Assembly: GCA_032191425.1 (NCBI GenBank)
Contig: CM063454.1
Coordinates: 11,627,001 to 11,691,000 of the forward strand
From: Lymantria dispar
Taxonomy: Eukaryota; Arthropoda; Insecta; Lepidoptera; Erebidae
Direction of reading: 5' to 3'
Length of the DNA: 64,000 nucleotides
Both the position numbers and the translations under genes were made by a program. The notes below the pieces were generated by a model. The model made no database searches and was not told the origin of the DNA. It was given only the letters and a program-made list of their open reading frames with translations. The number at the start of each line of letters is the position of its first letter. The stretch's first letter is position 1. Below are positions 22,629 to 33,500 of the stretch, piece after piece.

Positions 22629-22904
22629 CTTCTTATGTGCTAGTTTACCACCCTTAGCAATTAAAAAAATAAATACTGGACTTGGCTTATAGAAAGTGTA
22701 AAAATTAACATTATATTATTTAGAAATACAAAATTGAAATTAAACAGTATATTATCTACTTAAACGCATTTCGAACCGAACCCACGACACTTGTCGATGT
22801 GGTTAGTAGATTCATCCATCTATCAGCATACGGTACACTGATGAACTTTTCACAAGAGGGATAATTCCAAAAACTAGGCTTAACAGATATATTCACGGTA
22901 ACAT

Positions 22905-25900
22905 TTAGTTTGAAAGATAACTATTTTTAGTAATTTTTTGTTTACATTTGATTTTAACTGTCCGACGTTTCGAAACTTTACAGCATTCATGGTAACAGGG
23001 GAAATAAGATGTCTCACGTGCGACAAATCATCGTTATTACAAAGAAGAAAAAATATATCTACCCGCTATAGTATTAGTTATTAAATTTTAACCCACATTT
23101 TGATAGAATTTTACGGCCAGTACAAAAAGCAAATCATTCTACAAAGAAAATGATCTTGATCGGTTATTATTAAACATTACTTTAATGGTAATTATTATAT
23201 TATTATATTATAATAACTATTATATGTATTAACTAGCTTTTGCCCGCGGCTTCGCCCGCGTAAAATTTACTTGAATATTGAACTATTATCGCAAAGAATA
23301 TTATCGGCATAAAAAGTATTACATTTCTTAATTTAAGAAATACTCTATCTACGTGTCAAGTTTCATCCAAATCTGCTCAACAGTTTAAGCGTGATTGAGT
23401 AACAAACATCCAAATATCTTCACAAACTTTCACATTTGAATATTACTTCCAGCCTTATAGTTCAGATTCCCGTGGAAATACGATAATAAATATGCCTTTC
23501 CTTAGTCTCTGATAACGTAATTTTCCATTGGTGAAAAAAAATTATATCAATCAAACACCCGCAGTTTCATTCACGTAGACCCCATTTTCATGCCAATACC
23601 GAGATAAAAAATGCCTATGTTACTCGCTGATATTATAAATTTACATGGGTGAAAAAAAAAATATAAATCCCAGAAATATCAGAGATAAAAATTGCCTATG
23701 TTACTCGCTGATAACATCGGTAGCATTCCATTGGTGAAAGAATTTTAAAAATTGGTCGTCATCCCCCGGTTTAGTTCTCGTTCCCGGGCAAATACTGGGA
23801 TGAAAATAGCCTTTATATGGTATTCACTGATAATATAGCTTTTCATTAGTGAATTAATTTTTAAAACCATTAAATACCCGTGATTTCACCGGCATTGTAC
23901 CCGATCCCGTAGGAATATCAGGATAAAAATAGCTTAAATATGTTATTGGCTTAAAAATAGCTTTCCATTAGTGAAATAATTTTAAAAACGACCTAATTCT
24001 CAAGGTTGCTCCAGCCACACCGGGATAAAATATAGCCTGGGATAAAATATAGTCTTAAGTTATTCCTTATGTACGCCTGGTAGACCTGATGGCAAAATGT
24101 AATCAATATGGGTCCAGGCATTTTGATGATTAACTGTAACGAATAGACAGACAGACAAAAAAATTTGGACCGTATTATGTGAGCATAAATAAAACCTATT
24201 ATTTTGATAGACAAACAGACGCTTCAAATTTATTTATTTGTAGAGATAGAAAATTGGAATAATATCTTGATTGTAACTTACTGTCTGGTAGCTGCTAGAA
24301 ATATTACCACGCTTTCATTGTTCGTGGGTGTCGCAAAATACTACTAAGACAAAGATTTACATCAAAAAACAATACACCAATTGGTGATGCCGTCTGGCCA
24401 ACAATGTCGTCCGCCAGGTCATAAAATGTTGCTAGAACCTTTGCAATATATCTACGATGGCAGAAGAGTGCCTTCATATCGCGTCGATCCAAAGTAATTA
24501 GGATAAGCGCAAAATAATGATGATATATCATTGGCTGGGTGTCTTCGACTATATGCGTTTTATCCCTTTGGGGCAGCCCATAATTGTTTCTTAGTGAGTG
24601 CTTACCCCAAATAACCGATCGGTATACAAAATTTCACATTCTTAGGCCCAGTATCTTTGGCTATACACTTTCACCCTCTTAGGGATTGAATTTCCAAAAA
24701 TTCTTTGTTAGAGCTCGCTTATCCTTGCCAAAAATTTTTTCATAGTGCTTGTTAAGTGAGCACTAAGAATATCTTGGGGTAATCCAAGAAAGCCGACCGT
24801 GTACTAAAATGATCCTTCGTAGGCTCAGTGATTTCGGTTAAACGCTGTTCATCCCCTTAGGGCTAAAATTGCAAAAATCTCTCTTTCCCCAAGAAAAGCA
24901 ACTTTATACAAAATTCCATGTTTCTAGGCCTAATGATTTCGGCTATATATTTTGCACCCCTTTAGGAGTTGATTTTAATAAAATAATTTCTTGGAACTCA
25001 CTTACAACAAAAGAAAGAGAATTGCATAGAAAGTTTTACGTTCCTAGCACTAATAGTTTAGTCTATACGCTTTTCACCCCCTTTAGGGGGTGATTTTCCA
25101 AAAATCCTTTGCTAGTGCTCGTATACCCCAAGAAATAAGACGATGTAAAAAGAAAATACTTTCCCCTATTTCAACCCCTTATACCTATTTTTTCGCTATA
25201 AAAAGTAGCCTTATATCTTTTCTCAAGCTTTAGTACATATCTGTACCAAATTTAATCAAAATTGGTTAAGTGGTTTCGACGTGAAAGGCTTTTCAACCTG
25301 CTTTTCAACCCCTTAAGAGGGTGAATTTCCAAAAATCCTTTGCTAGTGCTCGTGAACCCCAAGAAATACGATGGTGTAAAAAAATACGTTTCTAGGCCCA
25401 GTGGTTTCGGCTGTATGCTTTTTGATATTTTAGGGGTTGAATTTCATCCTTATGTAAATGGAATTTCCAAAACGCTTGAGCGAATATTTATTTATTTATT
25501 ATTAGGTGCCTGAATACAAAGATTCGTGGTTCTATCATCGAAAATGACGAATTTCCATACAAAATGTCATCCCCTATTTCAACCCCTTATACCCAATTTT
25601 TTGCGATGAAAAGTAGCCTATATCCTTTCTCAAGCTTTAGTCCATCTCTGTACCAAATTTCATCAAAATCGGTTAAGTGGTTTCGACGTGAAAGGCTATA
25701 TGCTTTTCAACCCCTTAAGGGAGTGAATTTCTAAAAATCTTTTGCTAGTACTTGTGCACCCCAAGAAATACGATGGTGAAAAAAAAGCGTTTCTAGGCCC
25801 AGTGGTTTCGGCTGTATGCTTTTGATATTTTAGGGGTTGAATTTCATCCCCATGTAAGTAAAACTACCAAAACGCTAGAACGAATATTTATTTATTTATT

Positions 25901-26660
25901 ATCAGGAGCCTTAATACAAAGATTCACAGTTCTATCATCGAAAATAACGAATTTCCATACAAAATGTCATCCCCTATTTCAACCCCTTATATACATTTTT
26001 TCGCAATAAAAAGTAGCCTATGTTCTTTCTCAAGCTTTATTCCATCTCTGTACCAAATTTCATCAAAATCGGTTTAGACGTGAAAGACTATATGCTTTTC
26101 ACCCCCTTAAGGGGGTGAATTTCCAAAAATCCTTTGCTAGTGCTCGTGCACCCCAAGAAATACGATGGTGTAAAAAAAAATACGTTTCTAGGCCCAGTGG
26201 TTTCGGCTGTATGCTTTTTGGTATTTTAGGGGTTGAATTTCATCCCCATGTAAATGAAATTTCCAAAACGCTTGAACGAATATTTATTTATTTATTATCA
26301 GGTACCTTAATACAAAAATTCGTGGTTCTATCATCGAAAATGACGAAATTCCATACAAAATGTCATCCCCTATTTCAACCCCTTATACCCATTTTTTCGC
26401 AATAAAAAGTAGCCTATGTCCTTTCTCAAGCTTTAGTCCATCTCTGTACCAAATTTCATCAAAATCGGTCCAGTGGTTTAGACGTGAAAGCGTAGCAGAC
26501 AGACAGAGTTACTTTCGCATTTATAATATTAGTAAGGATTTAAATCTATCAAATTGAAAATCTATCACCAGATCGGAATGTGGTCAATTGGTCATACTGA
26601 GAAAGATCTGGCAAGAAAAGTGCAAGGGCCTAATACTAATTATTGACTTTTAAGAGACGG
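22905..26660 (+). repeat. 'CGACGTTTCGAAC..' repeat split by a 3.3-kb element
   Basis: 22905-23231 and 26539-26660 together match the uninterrupted copy at 51020-51500, in the same order. The giant expanded repeat lies between them. Confidence 0.75.
23232..26538 (+). repeat. Giant internally amplified 'CTAGC..TTCGCATTTATAATATTAGTA' repeat
   Basis: The ends match the common short family: actagcttttgcccgcggct at the 5' end and ttcgcatttataatattagt at the 3' end. Normal copies are about 215-320 bp; here the interior is expanded to 3.3 kb. The 5' third has several degenerate ~130-bp modules (…gataaaatatagcctatgtt…gctttccattggtgaaa…). The 3' part has at least three ~400-bp direct repeats, marked by ttctcaagctttagtccatc at about 25626, 26026 and 26422, with a weaker one at 25219. 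No long ORF. Confidence 0.8.
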
Positions 26661-26696
26661 TTTACTTTATCTTACTAAATTTAGTAAAAATCTTTA

Positions 26697-27312
26697 AAGG
26701 CTCATTTTCATTGGTCGTTAATTCAGTCGTTATACAGCAGGCGGGGAGTCCCCGAATACTGGCTATCGACTAATGAAAGTAAGCTATCTATATCTTGGTC
26801 GATATATGGCATGCGGATGTTCCCCGTATGCGGCCCAACAACCAATGAAATTCATCGGTCAGTGATCCACCGTTCGGTGTGGCGCAGGGACTCAGTTTAC
26901 GAATGTTATTACATGAGGACTGACGTTGCGTGGGAGTATAATGGTTGATTGTTTTACCGATTTACAAATGCTGAAACTAGTAGAAACGTACCGAGACATG
27001 TCAACATTAATTGTTGATCCATAGCAGGTACTTACGTTACTTACTTACGTCTGCTCAGTACCACTCTTTCAATACAAATGCGTGGTAAAGAATATATTTT
27101 ATCCAGCAATCCGCAAGCGGGCCCTATCGACTAATGAAAACGGCTATCGCATGCTGGCCCTATGGCATGCTTGAACAGAAATCTCCCGTACCCCGCATGC
27201 GGGCCCTATCGACTAATGAAAACGGCTATCGCATGCTGGCCCTATGGCATGCTGGAACAGAAATCTCCCGTACCCCGCATGCGGGCTCTAACGACCAATG
27301 AAAATGAGCCTT
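26697..27312. mobile_element. TIR element (MITE) with perfect 23-bp inverted ends
   Basis: 26697-26719 is the exact reverse complement of 27290-27312 (aaggctcattttcattggtc…). A 3-bp TAA flank on each side (26695-26697 and 27312-27314) would fit a PIF/Harbinger-like TSD. Because TAA overlaps the TIR edge, a TTAA reading is also possible. No transposase. The interior holds an 82-bp tandem duplication. Confidence 0.8.
27117..27280 (+). repeat. 82-bp tandem duplication inside the MITE
   Basis: Two near-identical 82-bp units (27117-27198 and 27199-27280) and the first bases of a third. Each has gcatgc-rich sub-palindromes and a copy of the gactaatgaaa motif that resembles the TIR interior. Confidence 0.9.
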
Positions 27313-27453
27313 AACTATTATTGTGCTTTAATTCACAGTTAGTGGTATAAGTTACTCAGGAGAATATTGCTGCCTGAACCATCAGCCGGTTTCTATGACT
27401 CCTAAGAAAAAATAAGGGATGCCGTATTCTTAATGCACGATTGAGATTTAAGA

Positions 27454-27540
27454 TAAATTAAATTATTCATTAAATTTAATTATTATAATTATAATTTATT
27501 AATAAATTATTCAATTAAATTTAATGAATAATTTAATTTA
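27454..27540. repeat. AT-rich palindrome with 28-bp perfect arms
   Basis: Arms 27454-27481 and 27513-27540 are perfect reverse complements (…attattcattaaatttaat…) around a 31-base AT-only-like spacer. It could extrude a cruciform. Confidence 0.9.
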
Positions 27541-28190
27541 GCTAAGCTAAAGCTAAAATGAAATACAAAAAAAAATACACAATTATTTTACATAATAAGC
27601 TTAATATTTTACATAATTTTTTGTTCAATATATTTTTAAAGCTTTTTTGTAGAAAATTGAATTCCCTACAAGTTTGTCCTTTACATTTTTGCCGTAGCTC
27701 TTGTTATTTACGAGATAAATGCGAAAAAACGAGAATTTTATGGAAAATCAGGTTTAGTGGCCCGTACTGTCTCGCCAGTGTGAGTTACGACTTTGCCGCA
27801 ATGGGCACTTTTGTAGAGCATTCAATTCCAAGAAAATCATCTTCGATCAAAGTGATCCCATGAAATGCCGCTGAGCTTAAGAAATGTAAAAATAAAAATC
27901 TGAGTTTTTGTGTATTTTCAATGGGAAATCTGCACACGCCTTGGTCGAAGACTTAAATTAATATTAAGGGCTCAAACGTTCAGGGATTTTTTTTGGGTAT
28001 TTCTTACAAGAATTCACGAAGGGACCGAAAAAAGTAAAAAAAAATAATCACCCTAGTGTATAATATTACATTTAATTAATTATTTGAACTAGTATGTCTA
28101 TCTCTGCACCTAGAATAAAAAATCTAAATGTCGTATAATGTAAATAATAATAATCTACCTCTAAATAATAATAATTCCATCGATCCTATA
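27541..28190. other. Non-coding stretch
   Basis: A 101-codon frame at 27558-27863 has no recognisable domain and a composition expected by chance, so it is not called. Confidence 0.4.
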
Positions 28191-28330
28191 CGTGTGCTGA
28201 CAGGATAAGGATACAATTCACCACTCCTTATCTCGCCCGTGGATGTTGTAAAAGATGACTGAAGAAAAGATGACTGCAAATAACAATTACAAACGAGAAG
28301 AAAATCTCTAAATGAAACCCTATTCCAAAC
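28191..28330 (+). repeat. SINE-like repeat, 5' part, cut by an R1-like insertion
   Basis: Matches the consensus from cgtgtgctgacaggataagg to gaaaccctattccaaacctg, where R1-like coding sequence takes over. Confidence 0.8.
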
Positions 28331-29082
28331 CTGTGTGGGCGGGTACCCTGACTATCCGCCCTAGGGCTCTCTTGTGGCATCCACAGAGAACCATGGCGAT
28401 CAGGGTCAGTCGCGGATATCGCACGGTAGCGATGGAGGCAGCCTGCTTCTTGGCTGGGACTCCCCCATGGGACCTGGAGGCGGAGATACTCGCCAAACTT
28501 CGTCGGCGAGTGTCGGAGACGCAGGCTGGAAGCGGCTCAGTCTCATTGGACGTGATGGCCACCTGGCGGAATGACGCCCACCACGTCGTCATTGCCCGTT
28601 GGGCAGTCCGGCTGGAGAAGCCTCGGTATGGTGTTCAGACCATCGAGGCCTTCCGACCAGTGCTGATAGATTGGTTGGGTCGATGGCACGGGGTGCTCTC
28701 CTTCCGACTGGTGTAGGTATTGACGGAGCACGGTTACTTCGCCAAGTACTTGCACACGATCGCAAGGAGGGAAAGCACACCATCGTGCCACCACTGTGAT
28801 TGAGACGAAGACACGGCGCAGCACACGCTCGAGGTGGGTGCTGCGTGGGCAGAGCAGCGCCGTGAACTCGTCGCAATAATCGGTGCCGACTTGACGCTGT
28901 CGACCATCGCTAGGGAGATGCTCGACAGCGTTGGGATCTGAGACGCGGTCGCCGCCTTCTGTGAGGCTGTCATCTCACAGAAGGAGGCGGCGGAGTGTGC
29001 GTGTGAGGAACTCCTCTTCGACGAATAGTCCGCCGCCAGCGACTTGGGCTAGCCGGACCCTAGCCGAGGCCGCGGATAACAC
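28330..29082 (+). pseudogene. R1-like ORF2 C-terminal region, several stops
   Basis: Reads PVWAGTLTIRPRALLW, then the CCHC region (CHHCD*DEDTAQHTLE) to near the C terminus. In-frame stops lie after FRLV, inside the knuckle, and in SVGI*DAV. It lacks the 3' untranslated region, so it was also cut on its 3' side. The open part is 28312-28716. Confidence 0.85.
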
Positions 29083-29444
29083 TTATTGGAAAAAATCTTT
29101 CACCATTTGAAAGGTATATTATCTTAGATGGATATAGGCATATTATATGTAAACTACGCTAATTACCTACATTTATAATGGCATTAAGCAACTATGATAT
29201 GATTTATCAAAGATGGTGATTTTTAACAACTTTAGGCTGCGTACCAGCCTTAATGGTAACAGATACCCAAAAATAATCTATCACCAAATTGTTAAATAGC
29301 TTTATGCTAAAAAGGATCTATAGGTAATCCAAAAAAACAAACAAAAAATAAAAATTCGCCCACCATTAAATAATTACGGCACTGTCAGAGTGTTAGAGGA
29401 TTTGGGCCAAATCCGGCCACACTGACACTCTCTTCTTAGGCAGG

Positions 29445-29737
29445 AATATCTGCTGACGCCGCCCTAACCGCGGGTGACTAGATCGATGAATAATCCGTCA
29501 ACCGTAGAAAGTCTGATCGCATGAGGGTGACGTCTTGGAAGGCGTCGAGGTAATTGTTACCCGAAAGGATAAACCATTTGGCTGGCCACGGACGTCAAGA
29601 GCTCGGTACTCGTAGTCAGCTCAATTGCGAATGGGAGAGAATTCTGTTGGTTACGGATCCCCGCGCCGCCCCTTTGTTGTCCCGAACGAAACGGACGACG
29701 AATGTCCAGACCATATCCTGCCAAAAAAAAGGTGTCA
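29445..29737 (+). mobile_element. R1-like 3' untranslated fragment, divergent
   Basis: Contains the diagnostic gccgccctaaccgcgggtga…gtcaagagctcgg order and ends in A(8) at about 29730-29737. More diverged than the other copies. Confidence 0.65.
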
Positions 29738-30422
29738 GAAGGGAGGAGATGCGAGGTATGCGAAAGGCGAAAGGACGTCTCACAGTGTAGTCATCCAAAC
29801 AGGCAGACACGTAAGCCCTTACGTAGTATAGTAGTATATACGTAAGGGCAGACATCGTTTACAGTCGAATTGAATTTGACATTTTTCATCAATGCTTTTA
29901 ATGTTTTTAAATTGGCTTTGGACAAGTAAATACCAGGACTTATAAAAAATATAAACCGAAGCAAAGCGGGGGCGGGTTGCTAGTAATAGTAAAAGTAGCG
30001 ATAAAAAAAATAAAAAACATTAGTCTGAGTTTTTTTGCCGCTTTCGGTCCCATGATTATTTCCGTTATTGGAATAACTAAGGTAAAATTGAAGTATTATA
30101 ATATGTAAGTGCAAACAAAATCAATATGCAGTAGATAATTTTAAATTTATAGCTAATGATGATTCACGAGTTTCGTAAAAGGCGTCTAAAGTGCAGAAGT
30201 AGCTAACATTACTACAAAGGAATAAAAGCTATTCTATTACCCTATATCTAACTGTGTCACCAATGTGATAGATCCCATCATTGTTAAGAAGGCCCTGTTG
30301 AATACTGGGATGTATATAGATTGACACAGAAGGTGATATAATTATAATATTGATTAATAGAATATTGTAAAAATAATTTAATTTTAAATAGTATAAGTGT
30401 AATTATATTCGTTATCTTACAG
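29738..30422. other. Non-coding sequence before the first recognised homeobox exon
   Basis: Includes a minus-strand remnant of the 'CTAGCAACCC' repeat near 29950-29990. Otherwise nothing recognised. Confidence 0.4.
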
Positions 30423-30592
30423 CGGAAGGTGCTTTCAAAAAGTTAAAACCTGAGCCTGGTGGGACGAGCGGTGCGTCTGGTGGTGCTTCAGCATTGTCCC
30501 CTGCTTTAGGGCCTCAGCATGCAGGTCACACACCTACCACAGCGTCATGTCCGACGCCTGCACGTCGTCGACATAGGACCACATTTACACAG
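30423..30592 (+). CDS. Prop1: Prop1-like exon: N-terminal linker and homeodomain residues 1-10
   Basis: Acceptor ...cttacag precedes 30423 and donor gtatgt follows 30592. The exon starts with the last two bases of a split codon, then encodes about 56 residues: a Gly/Ser/Ala/Pro/Thr-rich low-complexity linker (starting EGAFKKLKPEPGG) and the first ten homeodomain residues, ending in Gln in phase 0. No in-frame ATG lies in the exon, so an upstream exon is required. The local rise in GC over the surrounding AT-rich DNA supports coding. Confidence 0.9.
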
Positions 30593-33500
30593 GTATGTTA
30601 TGTCTACGAGGCAAGTAACATATCGAAAAAAACATGAATTCTGATAGAAGTCTTAGTAGATTTTCTTTTTTTACATACTATGGTCTGGCCTCCTATCTAA
30701 CCATCAGGAGAAATTGAAGGGCCCCGTGAGGTCCCAAATCTGGCGTATTACTCCTCTACGACAATTAAGTGGGCCACCAGAATCATCCTCGTATTCGGTA
30801 GCTTGCCTGGCTTGTTAATCTTTTGGATACCTGTAGGTGATTCAGGACAGACACAACAAAAATCGAATCATGGCGGCAATCAAAGAAAATGCCTCAAATT
30901 TTGAGATATTTCATCTAGGACTGAATGTCTATGCTGACTGAATTAACGGTGATTAATGTCATTATCAATCTCAAAAATAATGATGATATGATGATAAATG
31001 AATATATGGATGCAAATACAATAACGGCCGCCAGTCATGACTGGGGGCCATAAACAGGTATTGTAAAGATTTTGACCTATTGCTCTTTCACTATAGAATA
31101 ATGTGCTGAATTGTAACTACTCAGAAGTCGATTTTCTATAGAGCGTGGCACTATCCCGTAACAGTGGGCCTAATTGTGGCTGCAGGCGTGTTGAGAGAAG
31201 CATGGCCTTACCACTATCAGCTCCTTAAAATTAGACACAAAATTTGTTTAAGTATAATCTTTGTTTATAAGCGCAATATTGCCAGACTTAGGCATTTTTA
31301 ATTTGTAATTCCAAACAAGCAGATGATTAAATAAATAGATTACTGCAATGTATACAGATACACTAAGTTGTGGTTTCTATTGGCACAGGAACAATTAGCT
31401 GAATTAGAGGCGGCATTCGCCAAATCACATTATCCCGACATCTACTGCAGAGAGGAACTAGCGCGGACAACTAAACTCAACGAAGCTAGGATACAGGTTT
31501 GTTAATAAATTAAATACTATTTTCTTATTAGACTTACTACAATAAATTTATTTCTTCTTTCTTTTTAACCTATATGAGCCGCACTCTTGAACACGAGCCA
31601 CAGATATGGAATCGATTACTATATACTACACTGAACAGATGGGTTGACATTGTTTTATATTAAGATTGCCGTAATTTACGTATCTCCATTAATCGCCACT
31701 TATGAAACAAAAAAGCTATGTTACAATTTGTAATATTATTTTGACAATATACAGAAAACTGATATTATAATATATAGCAAACATTTTCAATGTAGGCGAT
31801 GGCGCACCTTTAACTCCACACCTAAAACTATGGTAATAAATAAAAAATACCTAGTATAATCCAAATGTTATAGACCTGTATAAACGTACTTTATTAAAAG
31901 ATAATATGTAAATATTAGGATATTATCTAATATAGACTTTTAAGATATATAATATCCTGGTATTTTTTTTTTTTGTGGGTGGGCCGCGGTCGGCGCGCCT
32001 CTGCACTACTCCGTCCGGGGCGACAGAGGGGCTTAAGCACGCAACTCCCACGACCCACCCGAAAACCACGTCGCCTTCGTCGTTGGGCCGACCACTGGAG
32101 CAGCGTTAACTTGTCGTCAGTGGTCGGCCCGACGGAATACCCCTAATTGGGGTACCCTCCCATCGACCGACGTCCCCCCCTCGGGGAGGACGTCGGTCTT
32201 TCCTCACGCGGTCGGCCTCTCGGCGGGTGACGGACTAATCCCCGGTCACGTCACCCGCGGCCTCGGCTAGGGCGGCATGAGGCGCAGATAGTTGCGCCTA
32301 CGCCGCCCCAGTCGGAAGGAGAGCACCCCGTGCCGCCTTTCCAACCACTGCATCAGCACCGGCCGGAAGGCCTCCGCGGTTCGCACCCCGAACCGAGGCC
32401 CCTCCAGCCGGACTGCCCAACGGGCGATGACGTCTCGGCGGGCGTTGACGTCTCGGCGGGCGTTGACGCGCCAGGCGGTGAGATCCCTTAACGAGACCAG
32501 ACCACCCTCCGCTCGCACCCCCGTCACCCGCCGATATAGTCCGGCGAGCATCTCCGCCTCCAGGTCCCACGGGGGGTCCCGGCCAATAGGCACGCTGCCT
32601 CCGTCGCCACCGTGCGGTATCCGCGGATGGCTCTGACCGCCATGACCCTCTGTGGTCGCCACAGAAGGGCCCTAAGTCGGACGGTCATGGACCCCGCCCA
32701 CACCGGTGCGCCGTACAGGGCCATCGACCGGATGACCCCCGCGTACAGCCGTCGGCACGCAGCGCTCGGTCCGCCCACGTTCGGCATAAGCCACGATAGG
32801 GCGGACGCCGCGCCGACGAGCCGTGGAGCGAGCCTGCGGAAATGCTCCCGGAACCACCATCGCCCGTCGAGCACCAGGCCCAAGTACCTCATATGGGCCC
32901 GGATGCTGATGTCGACCGAGTGGACGGTGATCGAGACGCCGATGGGAGGGCTCATAGTGCGCCCATGGAACAAGAGGGCCTCCGTCTTGTCCAGGGCGAC
33001 CCTCAACCCCAGCGCCTCGATCCGCCTGACGACCTCCTCGGTACCAGAGGTCGCCAGGCTTACCGCCTCTTCTAGCGTCCCACCGCGGGCTGTGACGAGC
33101 GTGTCGTTGGCGTAACAAATCACGCCCAGCCCGGGCGGGAGGCTCCCCCTCAACGCCCAGTCGTAGCCGATGTTCCACAGGGTGGGTCTGAGGACCGACC
33201 CCTGTGGGACACCGCACGTCATGGGCGCTCACACGACGTCCCCTGCTCGGTTGGTGCAGAGAACGCTGCGCCCCTCCAAATAGTCTGCCACTAGCCGCCT
33301 AAGGTAAACTGGCACCCTGTGATACCGGAGCGCCTCCCTGATGCAGCTGAATGGCAGACTATTGAATGCGTTGGCGATGTTTAGGGACACCACCAACAGC
33401 ACTCCCCCGCCGGTGACGGCCTCAGTCGCCACGGCCCTCAGGCGCAACAGAGCCGCGATCGTCGAACGACCCCTCCTAAACCCAAACTGGGCGTCCGACA

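Noticed and set aside
26695..27314. piggyBac assignment of the 26.7-kb MITE from TTAA flanks
   Set aside because: TTAA can be read only by making the inverted repeats asymmetric by one base; a TAA target with symmetric ends is equally good.
27558..27863. 101-codon plus-strand frame
   Set aside because: No recognisable domain and Lys/Asn/Phe-rich chance composition.
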